Positions 1-5,627 of a stretch of DNA of 5,627 nucleotides are shown piece after piece. The translations under genes and the position numbers were made by a program. How positions within the stretch are numbered: the first letter of the stretch is position 1; the number at the start of each line of letters is the position of its first letter. Source of the DNA: Eubacterium sp. (GTDB taxonomy: Bacteria > Bacillota > Clostridia > Lachnospirales > Lachnospiraceae); NCBI GenBank assembly GCA_024697885.1, contig JAILSA010000166.1, positions 1 to 5,627 on the forward strand, written 5' to 3'. The notes under the pieces were generated by a model, which was given only the letters and a program-made list of their open reading frames with translations, made no database searches and was not told the origin of the DNA.

Positions 1-927
1 TATCATAATCAAAATCATAAGGAGCTGGGTCTTGTCCAAAATAGCCCCCTCAGAATCGGCCACCTGTCTCACGGCGGAGGCCACGGAGTCGGAGATCACC
101 TCCTGGATCTGGTAGCAGACCGTGCTGACATAGGCCGTACAATACCAGAGTTCCCTCTGGGCGTTGGTGAGGGAATCCGGATCTTTGGCCGCCCGAATGG
201 CCAGCTCGTTGTCCGGCGTAGTCAGGGCGCTGACCTCAATGCTATCCACCGACCCGTCAAGTCCTGCCAGGGCCTGGACCTGTTCTAAGTCCAGATAAAT
301 CTGGTCATCCTCTTCATCTCCCGCCTCGTAGATTCCCACAATCTGAAAGTCTCCTTGGGCCTTACTTCCCTTGAGGGAGATTTTATCTCCCACCTGGTAG
401 CCCCTGGCGGCGGCCAGATTTTTGCCCACCATGGCAACTCTGGCCTCTCCGTCCTTGGCCTCGTCAATCCACCGGCCCTTCACGGACCACCAGGTCCTAA
501 GGGCTTGGATTCCGTCTTTTTCCCTGCCTCCACTGTCACTGACAACTTCGTGGTTGAACCAGGTTCCCACAGCCTTAACCTTACTGTCCTCCCCCAGGTC
601 CACTTCCGTCTCCAAAAAAGGGGAAAAATCCACAATGTTAAAGGCCCAGAAAATATTTTTTATCTGGGGCAGTTCCTCCTCCCTGAGGTAGGACTTGGCA
701 CTGCCATTTTCCACGTCGTAGAGGTTGTCCACAATAGAAGCGGATTTTGGCATTACCTTAATGTTGGCTCCATAGGTTTTCAGCTCCTGATTGACCTTGT
801 CACCCACATCTAAAACCACACTGATCATGGCAGTGGCCAAAGAGGCCCCCAGAGCTATGGTCAAGGCGATCATTATCATTTTTTTCCATTGGCGAAACAG
901 AGTTCCGCGCACCATTCTGCCAAACAT
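1..927 (-). CDS. FtsX/MacB-type ABC transporter permease, N-terminal part (cut by left edge)
   Basis: This is an integral-membrane ABC permease of the MacB/FtsX type, of the kind found in P19/FTR1 iron-uptake loci (compare C. jejuni Cj1661). I translated it by hand: the frame is open from ATG at 927 to base 1, giving 309 residues with no stop. It starts MFGRMVRGTLFRQWKK, followed by one membrane helix (about residues 17-39). A large extracytoplasmic domain follows (about 40-300) with the stretch ELKTYGANIKVMP near residues 50-62, which is typical of this subfamily. A second helix begins near residue 302 (LLMILIMI) at the window edge. That is the expected MacB layout of TM1, a domain of about 250 residues, then three C-terminal helices, which would lie outside the window. 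The start is set by AGGAGG 5 nt upstream, overlapping the stop codon of the DUF2318 gene, so translation is probably coupled. The transported substrate is not known; a role supporting iron uptake is inferred from the neighbours. Confidence 0.88.
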   Translation of the reverse strand, partial: MFGRMVRGTLFRQWKKMIMIALTIALGASLATAMISVVLDVGDKVNQELKTYGANIKVMPKSASIVDNLYDVENGSAKSYLREEELPQIKNIFWAFNIVDFSPFLETEVDLGEDSKVKAVGTWFNHEVVSDSGGREKDGIQALRTWWSVKGRWIDEAKDGEARVAMVGKNLAAARGYQVGDKISLKGSKAQGDFQIVGIYEAGDEEDDQIYLDLEQVQALAGLDGSVDSIEVSALTTPDNELAIRAAKDPDSLTNAQRELWYCTAYVSTVCYQIQEVISDSVASAVRQVADSEGAILDKTQLLMILIMI

Positions 928-932
928 AACTT

Positions 933-938
933 CCTCCT
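933..938 (-). promoter_or_regulatory. Ribosome binding site of the downstream permease, overlapping the DUF2318 stop
   Basis: A perfect AGGAGG lies 5 nt before the ATG at 927. It shares bases with the TAG stop (939-937) of the preceding gene (TAGGAGG). This fixes the permease start and points to translational coupling. Confidence 0.85.
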
Positions 939-2184
939 AGTCAAATTCTTTCTCATATTCCAAAAGGCCCTCCACAGGCACTACAATGTTGCCATCTACA
1001 ATGCTCCAGTCAATGACAATGGGGTTGCAGCCCCCCTTAAAGCCTATGGTGTTAATATTCATTACTACATCACAGAGGTTACAGACCACCTGGTCCCCTC
1101 TCTGATAGTAGCCGGTCTGACCGCAGATTTCACAGGCATCCAGACCCACACCATAGGAGGAGGAATTTGGCTTCTGAATTACAATAAAACGAATTTCCAC
1201 ATCATTTTCTGTCTTGTAGGCAAATCTATGTAAATTGCCGTCACTGACTCGGTCCAGCGGGACATATACATTTCCATTTTCAACTGTTGACTCCTCGATT
1301 GGAGAGAGCTCAACCTCCTGGCTGTCAATGGACACACCGACAGTCAAAATCAAAACTGAAGCCACGGTACAGGTGATCATAGTCACTGCCCAGCGCCTTC
1401 TTCTCCTCCACTTGGCTATGATTTTTCTCCTCTGAGCCGGATTGCTGTAGGGCTCTTTTTCTCGGAAACTTCTGGCCAAAATAATTATGGCAACCAGGAT
1501 TCCAAGAAGCAAAAAACCGTAGATAAAATAAGAGGAATAATTGTTGGTAAATTTTGACAGGTTAAAAAGCATCTTGTTGCTTGGAATCATTCTCTTGGCG
1601 CTGAGGACGCTATATGCCAGGCCCACATATCTCACAGACATTATGAGGCAGGCAAAAAGCATGGCCCGAAGAGCACCTTTTTTCCCCAGACGGGAGGCCC
1701 CCTTATAAATGGCAAGGGCGGAAACCAAGGTCAAAATTATTCCAAAAATCATTCCCACCAAACTCAAGAGGTAGTTGGTGGACATAAGTGTGGCATCGTT
1801 GAGATAAGCCTCATAGGGGAATTCTGTAAAGGGTGGAAGGTGATAGAGATAGAGGGCTACCATCATGAGTCCCCCTGTAATCCAGGACCCGATCGTCCCA
1901 AGCTTGTCCCTCTTTTTTCCCAAAATTTGTAGGATAATAAAAAATATAAAGGCCGCAACAAAAACGGCAAAGGTCACCAGGTTCCATATTTTAATATCAA
2001 ACTGATTGGTCTTGTTTTTACTGTAAGCCACCAGACAGGAGGCCAGAACACTGAATGTCAAAATCAGAGAAAAATATAATTTAGGTGGCCGGTCATAAGC
2101 CACTCTCAAATAGGCATAGATTAGCCCCACCACCAAAACCAGGGGCATGATTTGCTCCGTTACAGCGATTAGGTATTGAAGCAT
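937..2184 (-). CDS. DUF2318 (Fe-S-containing-type) membrane protein
   Basis: This is a membrane protein with a C-terminal DUF2318 domain, a regular member of P19/FTR1 iron loci (compare C. jejuni Cj1660). It has 415 residues from ATG at 2184, which has AAGGAG 6 nt upstream. An in-frame GTG at 2241 has no such site and would run through a hairpin, so I rejected it. About eight hydrophobic helices are visible (near 5-26, 37-54, 67-88, 98-115, 136-159, 170-194, 219-238 and 265-284). The last is preceded by the very basic KWRRRRRW (258-265), which should sit in the cytoplasm and so put the C-terminal 130 residues outside. That domain carries Cys351-x2-Cys354, Cys368-x2-Cys371 and Cys386 in a GGCNPI motif, the DUF2318 signature. 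Known: these Cys motifs are expected to bind a metal or Fe-S centre. Inferred: an electron or metal relay serving P19/FTR1. The biochemical function is not established here. It is 9 nt from the next permease gene. Confidence 0.9.
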   Translation of the reverse strand: MLQYLIAVTEQIMPLVLVVGLIYAYLRVAYDRPPKLYFSLILTFSVLASCLVAYSKNKTNQFDIKIWNLVTFAVFVAAFIFFIILQILGKKRDKLGTIGSWITGGLMMVALYLYHLPPFTEFPYEAYLNDATLMSTNYLLSLVGMIFGIILTLVSALAIYKGASRLGKKGALRAMLFACLIMSVRYVGLAYSVLSAKRMIPSNKMLFNLSKFTNNYSSYFIYGFLLLGILVAIIILARSFREKEPYSNPAQRRKIIAKWRRRRRWAVTMITCTVASVLILTVGVSIDSQEVELSPIEESTVENGNVYVPLDRVSDGNLHRFAYKTENDVEIRFIVIQKPNSSSYGVGLDACEICGQTGYYQRGDQVVCNLCDVVMNINTIGFKGGCNPIVIDWSIVDGNIVVPVEGLLEYEKEFD

Positions 2185-2190
2185 TTTTAT

Positions 2191-2196
2191 CTCCTT
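2191..2196 (-). promoter_or_regulatory. Ribosome binding site of the DUF2318 gene
   Basis: AAGGAG sits 6 nt before ATG 2184 and decides this start over the in-frame GTG at 2241. It lies just downstream of the U-rich tail of the hairpin at 2213-2246. Confidence 0.8.
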
Positions 2197-2200
2197 TTCT

Positions 2201-2246
2201 AAAAACACAAACACGCTGTGACAGGGTATAAGCCCTGCCACAACGC
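2201..2246 (-). terminator. Strong hairpin with U-rich tail between P19 and DUF2318 (partial terminator or processing element)
   Basis: In the minus-strand transcript the arms GCGUUGUGGCAGGG (2246-2233) and CCCUGUCACAGCGU (2226-2213) pair over 14 consecutive positions, including three G-U wobbles, around the 6-nt loop CUUAUA. The U-rich tail GUUUGUGUUUUU (2212-2201) follows at once. On the plus strand the three wobbles become A-C mismatches, so the structure favours the operon transcript. The co-oriented genes continue 17 nt after the tail, so full termination is unlikely. A leaky terminator, or a 3' end that protects p19 mRNA, fits better. The tail is interrupted by G residues, so its efficiency is uncertain. 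Confidence 0.6.
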
Positions 2247-2276
2247 CTTGTGCATAAACTATGTATTAAGAATTTT

Positions 2277-2936
2277 TTACCACTCCTGTGGTGTGTATTC
2301 CCATCCCTCAAAGGTGTACTCAAGGTCACCATCTTTGAAGTATTTGTCGAATGTACCGCCAGGACCTGTTGTATCATCCAAGTGTACCAGATATCCGTTA
2401 TCCTCTGGGCTACCGATGGAGATCTTCAGGCTATAGGTATCTGCCTTATCAAGCTTAATGTTTGCTCCGTAATGAGGGCCATCAGATGCACTCATGGTCA
2501 TGAATGTTCCCTTTGCTGCGGAAGATCCGTCAGAACCGATTACTTCATACTTTACAGTCAGGTAAGGAACCCAAGAACCCAGCTCGTATCCCAGATCGTT
2601 CTCAAGAGCGGAGATATCTGCCTCAAGATGGATGTTGAAGTCGTCAATGTCCTCGTTTCCGTTGGACATTGGTACTGGCTGGAAGTATACAGCGGAAAGG
2701 TTGATAAACTCTACCTTCTGGTCCTCGAAGATTGGGTACTCCTGGAATCCGGCTGCTCCATCCTCTCCTGGTGCTGCTGCCTCATCTGCATTCTCTGCTG
2801 ATGCATCCTGAGTTGTCTCAGTAGTAGCTCCCTGGTCAGAGCTTGCTGTGTTTGTGGAACTGTTTCCGCATCCTGTCAGAGCAAAGGAAGCTACCATTGC
2901 TGTAACAAGGGCGGTTGCTAACATTTTCTTTTTCAT
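2277..2936 (-). CDS. P19/Tp34-family iron-binding lipoprotein
   Basis: This is the extracytoplasmic iron-binding partner of the FTR1 permease (family of C. jejuni P19, E. coli FetP and Treponema Tp34). It has 219 residues from ATG at 2936 with AAAGGAG 7 nt upstream. A lipoprotein signal peptide (1-22) ends in the lipobox ALTGC, so Cys23 should be lipid-anchored. Residues 24-62 form an acidic Ser/Thr/Ala/Glu-rich spacer, and the P19 fold follows at about 63-219. By alignment from memory to C. jejuni P19, the metal-site residues are all present: His103 and Glu105 (in HLEAD), Met148, Asp152 and His155 (in MSASDGPHYGANI), and His185. There is not one arginine in the protein. Its codons differ from its neighbours: all nine valines are GTA or GTT, whereas adjacent genes use GTG and GTC freely. 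This suggests high expression. It lies 55 nt after the FTR1 gene and is followed by a strong hairpin. Confidence 0.95.
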   Translation of the reverse strand: MKKKMLATALVTAMVASFALTGCGNSSTNTASSDQGATTETTQDASAENADEAAAPGEDGAAGFQEYPIFEDQKVEFINLSAVYFQPVPMSNGNEDIDDFNIHLEADISALENDLGYELGSWVPYLTVKYEVIGSDGSSAAKGTFMTMSASDGPHYGANIKLDKADTYSLKISIGSPEDNGYLVHLDDTTGPGGTFDKYFKDGDLEYTFEGWEYTPQEW

Positions 2937-2969
2937 GTTGCTACTCCTTTATAAAATATTTTTTATTAT

Positions 2970-2993
2970 AATTCCGTGTTGACCACGGGAATT
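2970..2993 (-). other. Small hairpin in the FTR1-P19 gap
   Basis: In the transcript AAUUCCCGUG (2993-2984) pairs with CACGGAAUU (2978-2970), nine base pairs with one bulged C, around the loop GUCAA. Its first two bases belong to the FTR1 stop codon. What follows is A/U-rich but A-dominated, not a U tract, so I do not call it a terminator. It could be a processing or stabilising structure at the 5' side of p19 mRNA, or chance. Confidence 0.4.
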
Positions 2994-4386
2994 ACCTAGT
3001 TTGGTTTTCCGAGGATTCTTCTCGGTTTTTCTGGGCTTCCAGGTGAATCCTCTTATTTCTCCCTGTGACCACAATGAAGATAATCAGGGTCACAAGCAGG
3101 AGAATCACCTGCGGTACCAGAGTCTCGTAGAGTGGATAGATTCCCAGGACGTCTAGGACATCGTTGGTTGGAATCACATCCTCCAAAAATGGAATGGTGT
3201 GGGCCACAAAAACATCTCCCTCAATTAATTCCTTGATTCCAGCTCCCAGGAAACTGATGGACATAATGAACATCAAAATACTTGTAGCTGTGAAGAACGG
3301 CTTAATAGGAATTCTGAGGCTGAGGAACTTGATGGCCAGGTAAACAAATACCAAAATTACACATCCCAGGCCAAATCCTGCCCAGACCATTTTGGCGTCC
3401 TCATCTCCTGTCAGCATTGGCTGGAAGAAGAGAACTACCTCGGCCCCCTCACGAAAGACTGCCAAAAAGGCGGTGAAGGCCAGGGCAAAAAGGCTGCCTC
3501 CCTGGTTGGATTTTTGAACCTTATCCTTGATATAGAGGTTCCAGGTGTCTGTCTCAGATTTTGACAGCATCCAGTTGCTTACATAGTAGAGAACTACAAC
3601 GGCCAGGAGGGCTGTCACACCCTCGATTACCTCCTGGGAGGCAGTGTTTGCCAGCTTGACCAGGTCTAAAACCCAGGCCAGAAGAAAGCTGGCGCCGATT
3701 CCCACAAGGGAACCAATATAAACCGGTCGAAGTTTTCTCTTTTTCTCTTCCATATCATCTCCGGCAGACTTGGCCAGGTAGGCCATAATGGCGCCTACAA
3801 TCAAAATAGCCTCAAATCCCTCTCGGAGAATAATGGAAAAACAGGCCATGAAGGTGACCCAGCCGGCAGAGCCAGATCCTTCCGACTCCCCTTCCGGGTT
3901 GTCCGGATCCTTGCCGTCCAAAATATATCCATCCCTGGTAATCATCTGATCCAGGGTATCTACCTCTTTGTTAAAGTCCTCGACGGACCCTCCCTCCTTG
4001 GTCACCGCCTTGGTGGCAGCAAACTGCAGCTCCACCTCGGTCTTGCGGGAGCCGGCGATTTTGCCCATGGCAATTCGCTCAAAGCCAGAGGTCTCGTAGT
4101 AGTTGTAATAGCCTGCATTGACGGTATCATAGGCCTCCTCTGCCTTGCCCTCGGCGTAAACCTCCTTGGCATAGGTAAAAAGGTCGTGCATGGCGGCTGC
4201 CACTCCCGTCCAGGTGGCCTTGAAGTCAGGGTCCTTGCTCTTCTCCCCCTCCACATACTCATCAAAGGAGTTATAGTATTGGGTGTAGGCCAGGGCCTGG
4301 TTGGAATTAAAAAGTAGGCCAGTGGCCATAAAAGCCATAAGCAAAATACTGTATAGGCTCTTGGCAAATTTCTTATTATTTTTCAA
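2992..4386 (-). CDS. FTR1-family iron permease with secreted N-terminal domain
   Basis: This is a high-affinity iron permease of the FTR1/EfeU family (compare cFtr1 and FetM), moving iron across the cytoplasmic membrane. It has 464 residues. A signal peptide (1-33, ending NQALA) is followed by an extracellular domain of about 120 residues (34-152) and an acidic Gly/Ser/Glu-rich linker (153-176). Seven hydrophobic helices follow (about 177-201, 222-243, 253-275, 298-320, 334-353, 365-384, 424-441) and a charged cytoplasmic tail. Helix 1 holds REGFE (188-192) and helix 4 REGAE (312-316), the two RExxE motifs needed for iron transport in this family. The start is TTG, supported by GAGGAG 7 nt upstream and by a complete signal peptide; the next Met (17) would destroy that signal. 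It begins 4 nt after the ATPase stop, with its ribosome site inside the end of the ATPase gene. P19 follows directly and should be its iron donor. Confidence 0.95.
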   Translation of the reverse strand: MKNNKKFAKSLYSILLMAFMATGLLFNSNQALAYTQYYNSFDEYVEGEKSKDPDFKATWTGVAAAMHDLFTYAKEVYAEGKAEEAYDTVNAGYYNYYETSGFERIAMGKIAGSRKTEVELQFAATKAVTKEGGSVEDFNKEVDTLDQMITRDGYILDGKDPDNPEGESEGSGSAGWVTFMACFSIILREGFEAILIVGAIMAYLAKSAGDDMEEKKRKLRPVYIGSLVGIGASFLLAWVLDLVKLANTASQEVIEGVTALLAVVVLYYVSNWMLSKSETDTWNLYIKDKVQKSNQGGSLFALAFTAFLAVFREGAEVVLFFQPMLTGDEDAKMVWAGFGLGCVILVFVYLAIKFLSLRIPIKPFFTATSILMFIMSISFLGAGIKELIEGDVFVAHTIPFLEDVIPTNDVLDVLGIYPLYETLVPQVILLLVTLIIFIVVTGRNKRIHLEAQKNREESSENQTR

Positions 4387-4390
4387 GATT

Positions 4391-5092
4391 TTACTCCTCT
4401 TCTTTCTGAATTTCTCCGTCCTTCATTCGGTAGCTGATGTCTGCATATCCCATGGCATCCCGGTCATGGGTTACCAGGAGAACGCCGCAGCCCTCTTTGG
4501 CCGCCTTCTTCAGCTCCTCCAGGACAATCCGGGTATTTTCCTCATCTAAATCCGCTGTGGGCTCGTCGGCCAAAACCACATCTGGATTCTTAATCAAGGC
4601 TCTGGCAATGGCCATTCGCCTCATCTCGCCGCCGGAGAGCTCAGAGGGCAGGATTTTTTCCAGGTCTCCAATACCCATGCGGTCCAAGAGGATTTTTCCA
4701 TATTCTCTGGCTTCTTTTACTTCCTGTCGGTTCTTTTTGCCAACCCCATAAAGGGTTACGGGCAGGAGAACGTTCTCCAGGACAGTGAGGGACTGGACTG
4801 CCGTCTGCCCCTGGGGAATAACCCCTATGTGCTGGTTTCTATAATGGGCTAAGTCCTTGTCCTCCATCTGGTAGAGATTGTCCTCCCCCAGAAAAACCTG
4901 GCCCTCTTCCGGCTCAAGTATGCCAGCCAGCATATTGAGCAGGGTGCTCTTGCCCCCGCCGGAGGCCCCGTGGAGAACTGTTATTTTTCCCTCCTCCACC
5001 ACAAGGCTCACTTCCTTCACAGGGAAAAAATAATTGCTGTCCTGTCTCTTGCGGTAAAATTGCTTGCTCAAATTTTCTGCTCTCAATTGCAT
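4391..5092 (-). CDS. ABC transporter ATP-binding protein (MacB/LolD type)
   Basis: This is the cytoplasmic ATPase that should drive the MacB/FtsX-type permease encoded just upstream. It has 233 residues from ATG at 5092. That start has GGGGAG 7 nt upstream and lies 1 nt after the permease stop. A longer in-frame GTG start at 5149 would overlap the permease by 56 nt and lacks support. All motifs are intact: Walker A GASGGGKST (42-50), Q-loop Gln94 in IGVIPQGQ, signature LSGGE (152-156), Walker B VVLADE with catalytic Glu177, a D-loop in ADLDEEN, and the switch His209 in VTHDRD. The LSGGEMRRMAIARAL and ADEPTADLD stretches are typical of the LolD/MacB/FtsE class. The Q-loop IPQ replaces the more usual VFQ. 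The substrate is unknown; placement suggests it serves iron uptake with FTR1 and P19. Confidence 0.93.
   Translation of the reverse strand: MQLRAENLSKQFYRKRQDSNYFFPVKEVSLVVEEGKITVLHGASGGGKSTLLNMLAGILEPEEGQVFLGEDNLYQMEDKDLAHYRNQHIGVIPQGQTAVQSLTVLENVLLPVTLYGVGKKNRQEVKEAREYGKILLDRMGIGDLEKILPSELSGGEMRRMAIARALIKNPDVVLADEPTADLDEENTRIVLEELKKAAKEGCGVLLVTHDRDAMGYADISYRMKDGEIQKEEE
4394..4399 (-). promoter_or_regulatory. Ribosome binding site that supports the TTG start of FTR1
   Basis: GAGGAG lies 7 nt before TTG 4386 and within the last Glu codons of the ATPase gene. It is the reason for accepting the non-ATG start, and it implies that FTR1 translation is coupled to the ATPase. Confidence 0.8.
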
Positions 5093-5093
5093 C

Positions 5094-5627
5094 CTAATTC
5101 TCCCCTCTAAGAATAATCGCCGCATCAATCCTGCTGATTTTTCCTGCACAGAGAGCTGAGGCCAGGGAGGCCGCCGCCACCGTCACCCCAATCGCTCCCA
5201 CGATCATGCCAAACATTTCTCCACCCTCAGGCAGGAGAAATGGCAGCTGGAGGGAATTTTGAATCAGATTGCTAAAGAGTTCCACCACCAGGTAGGCAAA
5301 GAGGGCGCCAAGCAGGCTTCCCGTCAGGCTAATCATCATGGTCTCCTTAAAGATCAGGCCCGCCAGACCTCCCCTAGAGGCACCTACCAGACGAATCACT
5401 GCAAATTCCTTGCGGCGCTCGTTGCAAATCATGGCAAAGGCCAGCATCATAATGATGAAAACCAGAATCCAAATCAGGACAATCATGCCCCCTGCCATGC
5501 CGGAAATTCCCATCAGCTTGCCGGACACATCATCTAACATGTTTTGAGTTCTCACGGCCTTAATATTTTTCACATGAATATTGATATTATTCATGACCTC
5601 CTCGGAATTATGATTTTCATCTGTATT
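5094..5627 (-). CDS. FtsX/MacB-type ABC transporter permease, C-terminal part (cut by right edge)
   Basis: This is the C-terminal 177 residues of an FtsX-domain permease. The frame is open to base 5627, so the true start lies outside. The first 35 or so residues look like the end of the extracytoplasmic domain (INIHVKNIKAV). Three helices follow, at about 45-67, 96-118 and 138-162 of the visible part. Between helices 1 and 2 lies NERRKEFAVIRLVGAS (69-84), the conserved cytoplasmic loop of FtsX/MacB permeases that contacts the ATPase. The protein ends ISRIDAAIILRGEN, with a family-like closing pattern. The ATPase begins 1 nt later, so the two should form one transporter. It is a different gene from the permease at the left edge. 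Whether it is the usual second permease of P19/FTR1 loci or part of a separate ABC system cannot be told from this fragment. Confidence 0.88.
   Translation of the reverse strand, partial: NTDENHNSEEVMNNINIHVKNIKAVRTQNMLDDVSGKLMGISGMAGGMIVLIWILVFIIMMLAFAMICNERRKEFAVIRLVGASRGGLAGLIFKETMMISLTGSLLGALFAYLVVELFSNLIQNSLQLPFLLPEGGEMFGMIVGAIGVTVAAASLASALCAGKISRIDAAIILRGEN
5100..5105 (-). promoter_or_regulatory. Ribosome binding site of the ABC ATPase gene
   Basis: GGGGAG, 7 nt before ATG 5092, lies inside the final codons of the upstream permease. It decides the ATG at 5092 over the GTG at 5149. Confidence 0.75.

Noticed and set aside
355..813. Plus-strand open frame of 152 codons
   Set aside because: It lies opposite the left-edge permease gene, whose minus-strand frame is continuous and family-like. 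The plus-strand product shows no recognisable domain.
2185..2241. Longer DUF2318 protein from GTG 2241
   Set aside because: This start has no ribosome site and would place the start codon inside the hairpin arm. ATG 2184 has AAGGAG at proper spacing.
2199..2255. Small ORF in the P19-DUF2318 gap, minus strand (18 residues, MHKALWQGLYPVTACLCF), overlapping the hairpin like a leader peptide
   Set aside because: No ribosome site precedes its ATG (the upstream bases are ATACATAGTTT), and there is no run of regulatory codons. Its span is explained by the hairpin.
4002..4367. Minus-strand open frame of 121 codons inside the FTR1 gene
   Set aside because: It is a Pro/Arg-rich shadow frame of the FTR1 secreted domain, without a start site or a recognisable fold.
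5093..5149. Longer ATPase starting at GTG 5149
   Set aside because: The added 19 residues are the permease end read in another frame. The ATG at 5092 has a good ribosome site, and family members start right at the MQLRAENLSKQF-type sequence.
5592..5606. ATG at 5594 preceded by GAGGAGGTC as a true start of a short permease
   Set aside because: The AGGAGG is only 2 nt from the ATG, too close to work well. The frame stays open to the window edge, and FtsX permeases need an earlier N-terminal helix and domain.

Overview
The window carries one minus-strand gene train that reads as a P19/FTR1-type iron-uptake operon in a low-to-mid-GC Firmicute, most likely a Clostridia/Lachnospiraceae member. This placement rests on strong AGGAGG-like ribosome sites, a TTG start, a lipoprotein with a Ser/Thr/Ala/Glu-rich spacer, and the absence of outer-membrane components. 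It is an inference, and I cannot name a genus. No gene is supported on the plus strand, and I see no RNA genes, mobile elements or CRISPR arrays.

In transcription order (right to left): the C-terminal part of an FtsX/MacB-type ABC permease (5627-5094, cut by the right edge); its ABC ATPase (5092-4391); an FTR1-family iron permease with a secreted N-terminal domain and a TTG start (4386-2992); a P19/Tp34-family iron-binding lipoprotein (2936-2277); a polytopic DUF2318 membrane protein with a Cys-rich outward C-terminal domain (2184-937); and the N-terminal 309 residues of a second FtsX/MacB-type permease (927-1, cut by the left edge). The first three genes are separated by 1 and 4 nt, and the last two by 9 nt. 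Gaps of 55 and 92 nt flank the P19 gene, and each contains a hairpin.

By analogy with the Campylobacter P19/cFtr1 locus and the E. coli FetM/FetP locus, P19 would bind iron outside the membrane and hand it to FTR1. The DUF2318 protein and the MacB-like ABC parts would supply redox or energy-coupled help whose exact role is not settled. The set of parts is a known type. The less usual points are a MacB-like permease/ATPase pair placed upstream of FTR1 with another permease downstream, P19 as a membrane-anchored lipoprotein, a strong RNA hairpin with a U-rich tail just after P19, and a P19 gene whose codon choice differs from its neighbours in a way that suggests high expression. The operon promoter and any Fur-type operator would lie beyond the right edge.
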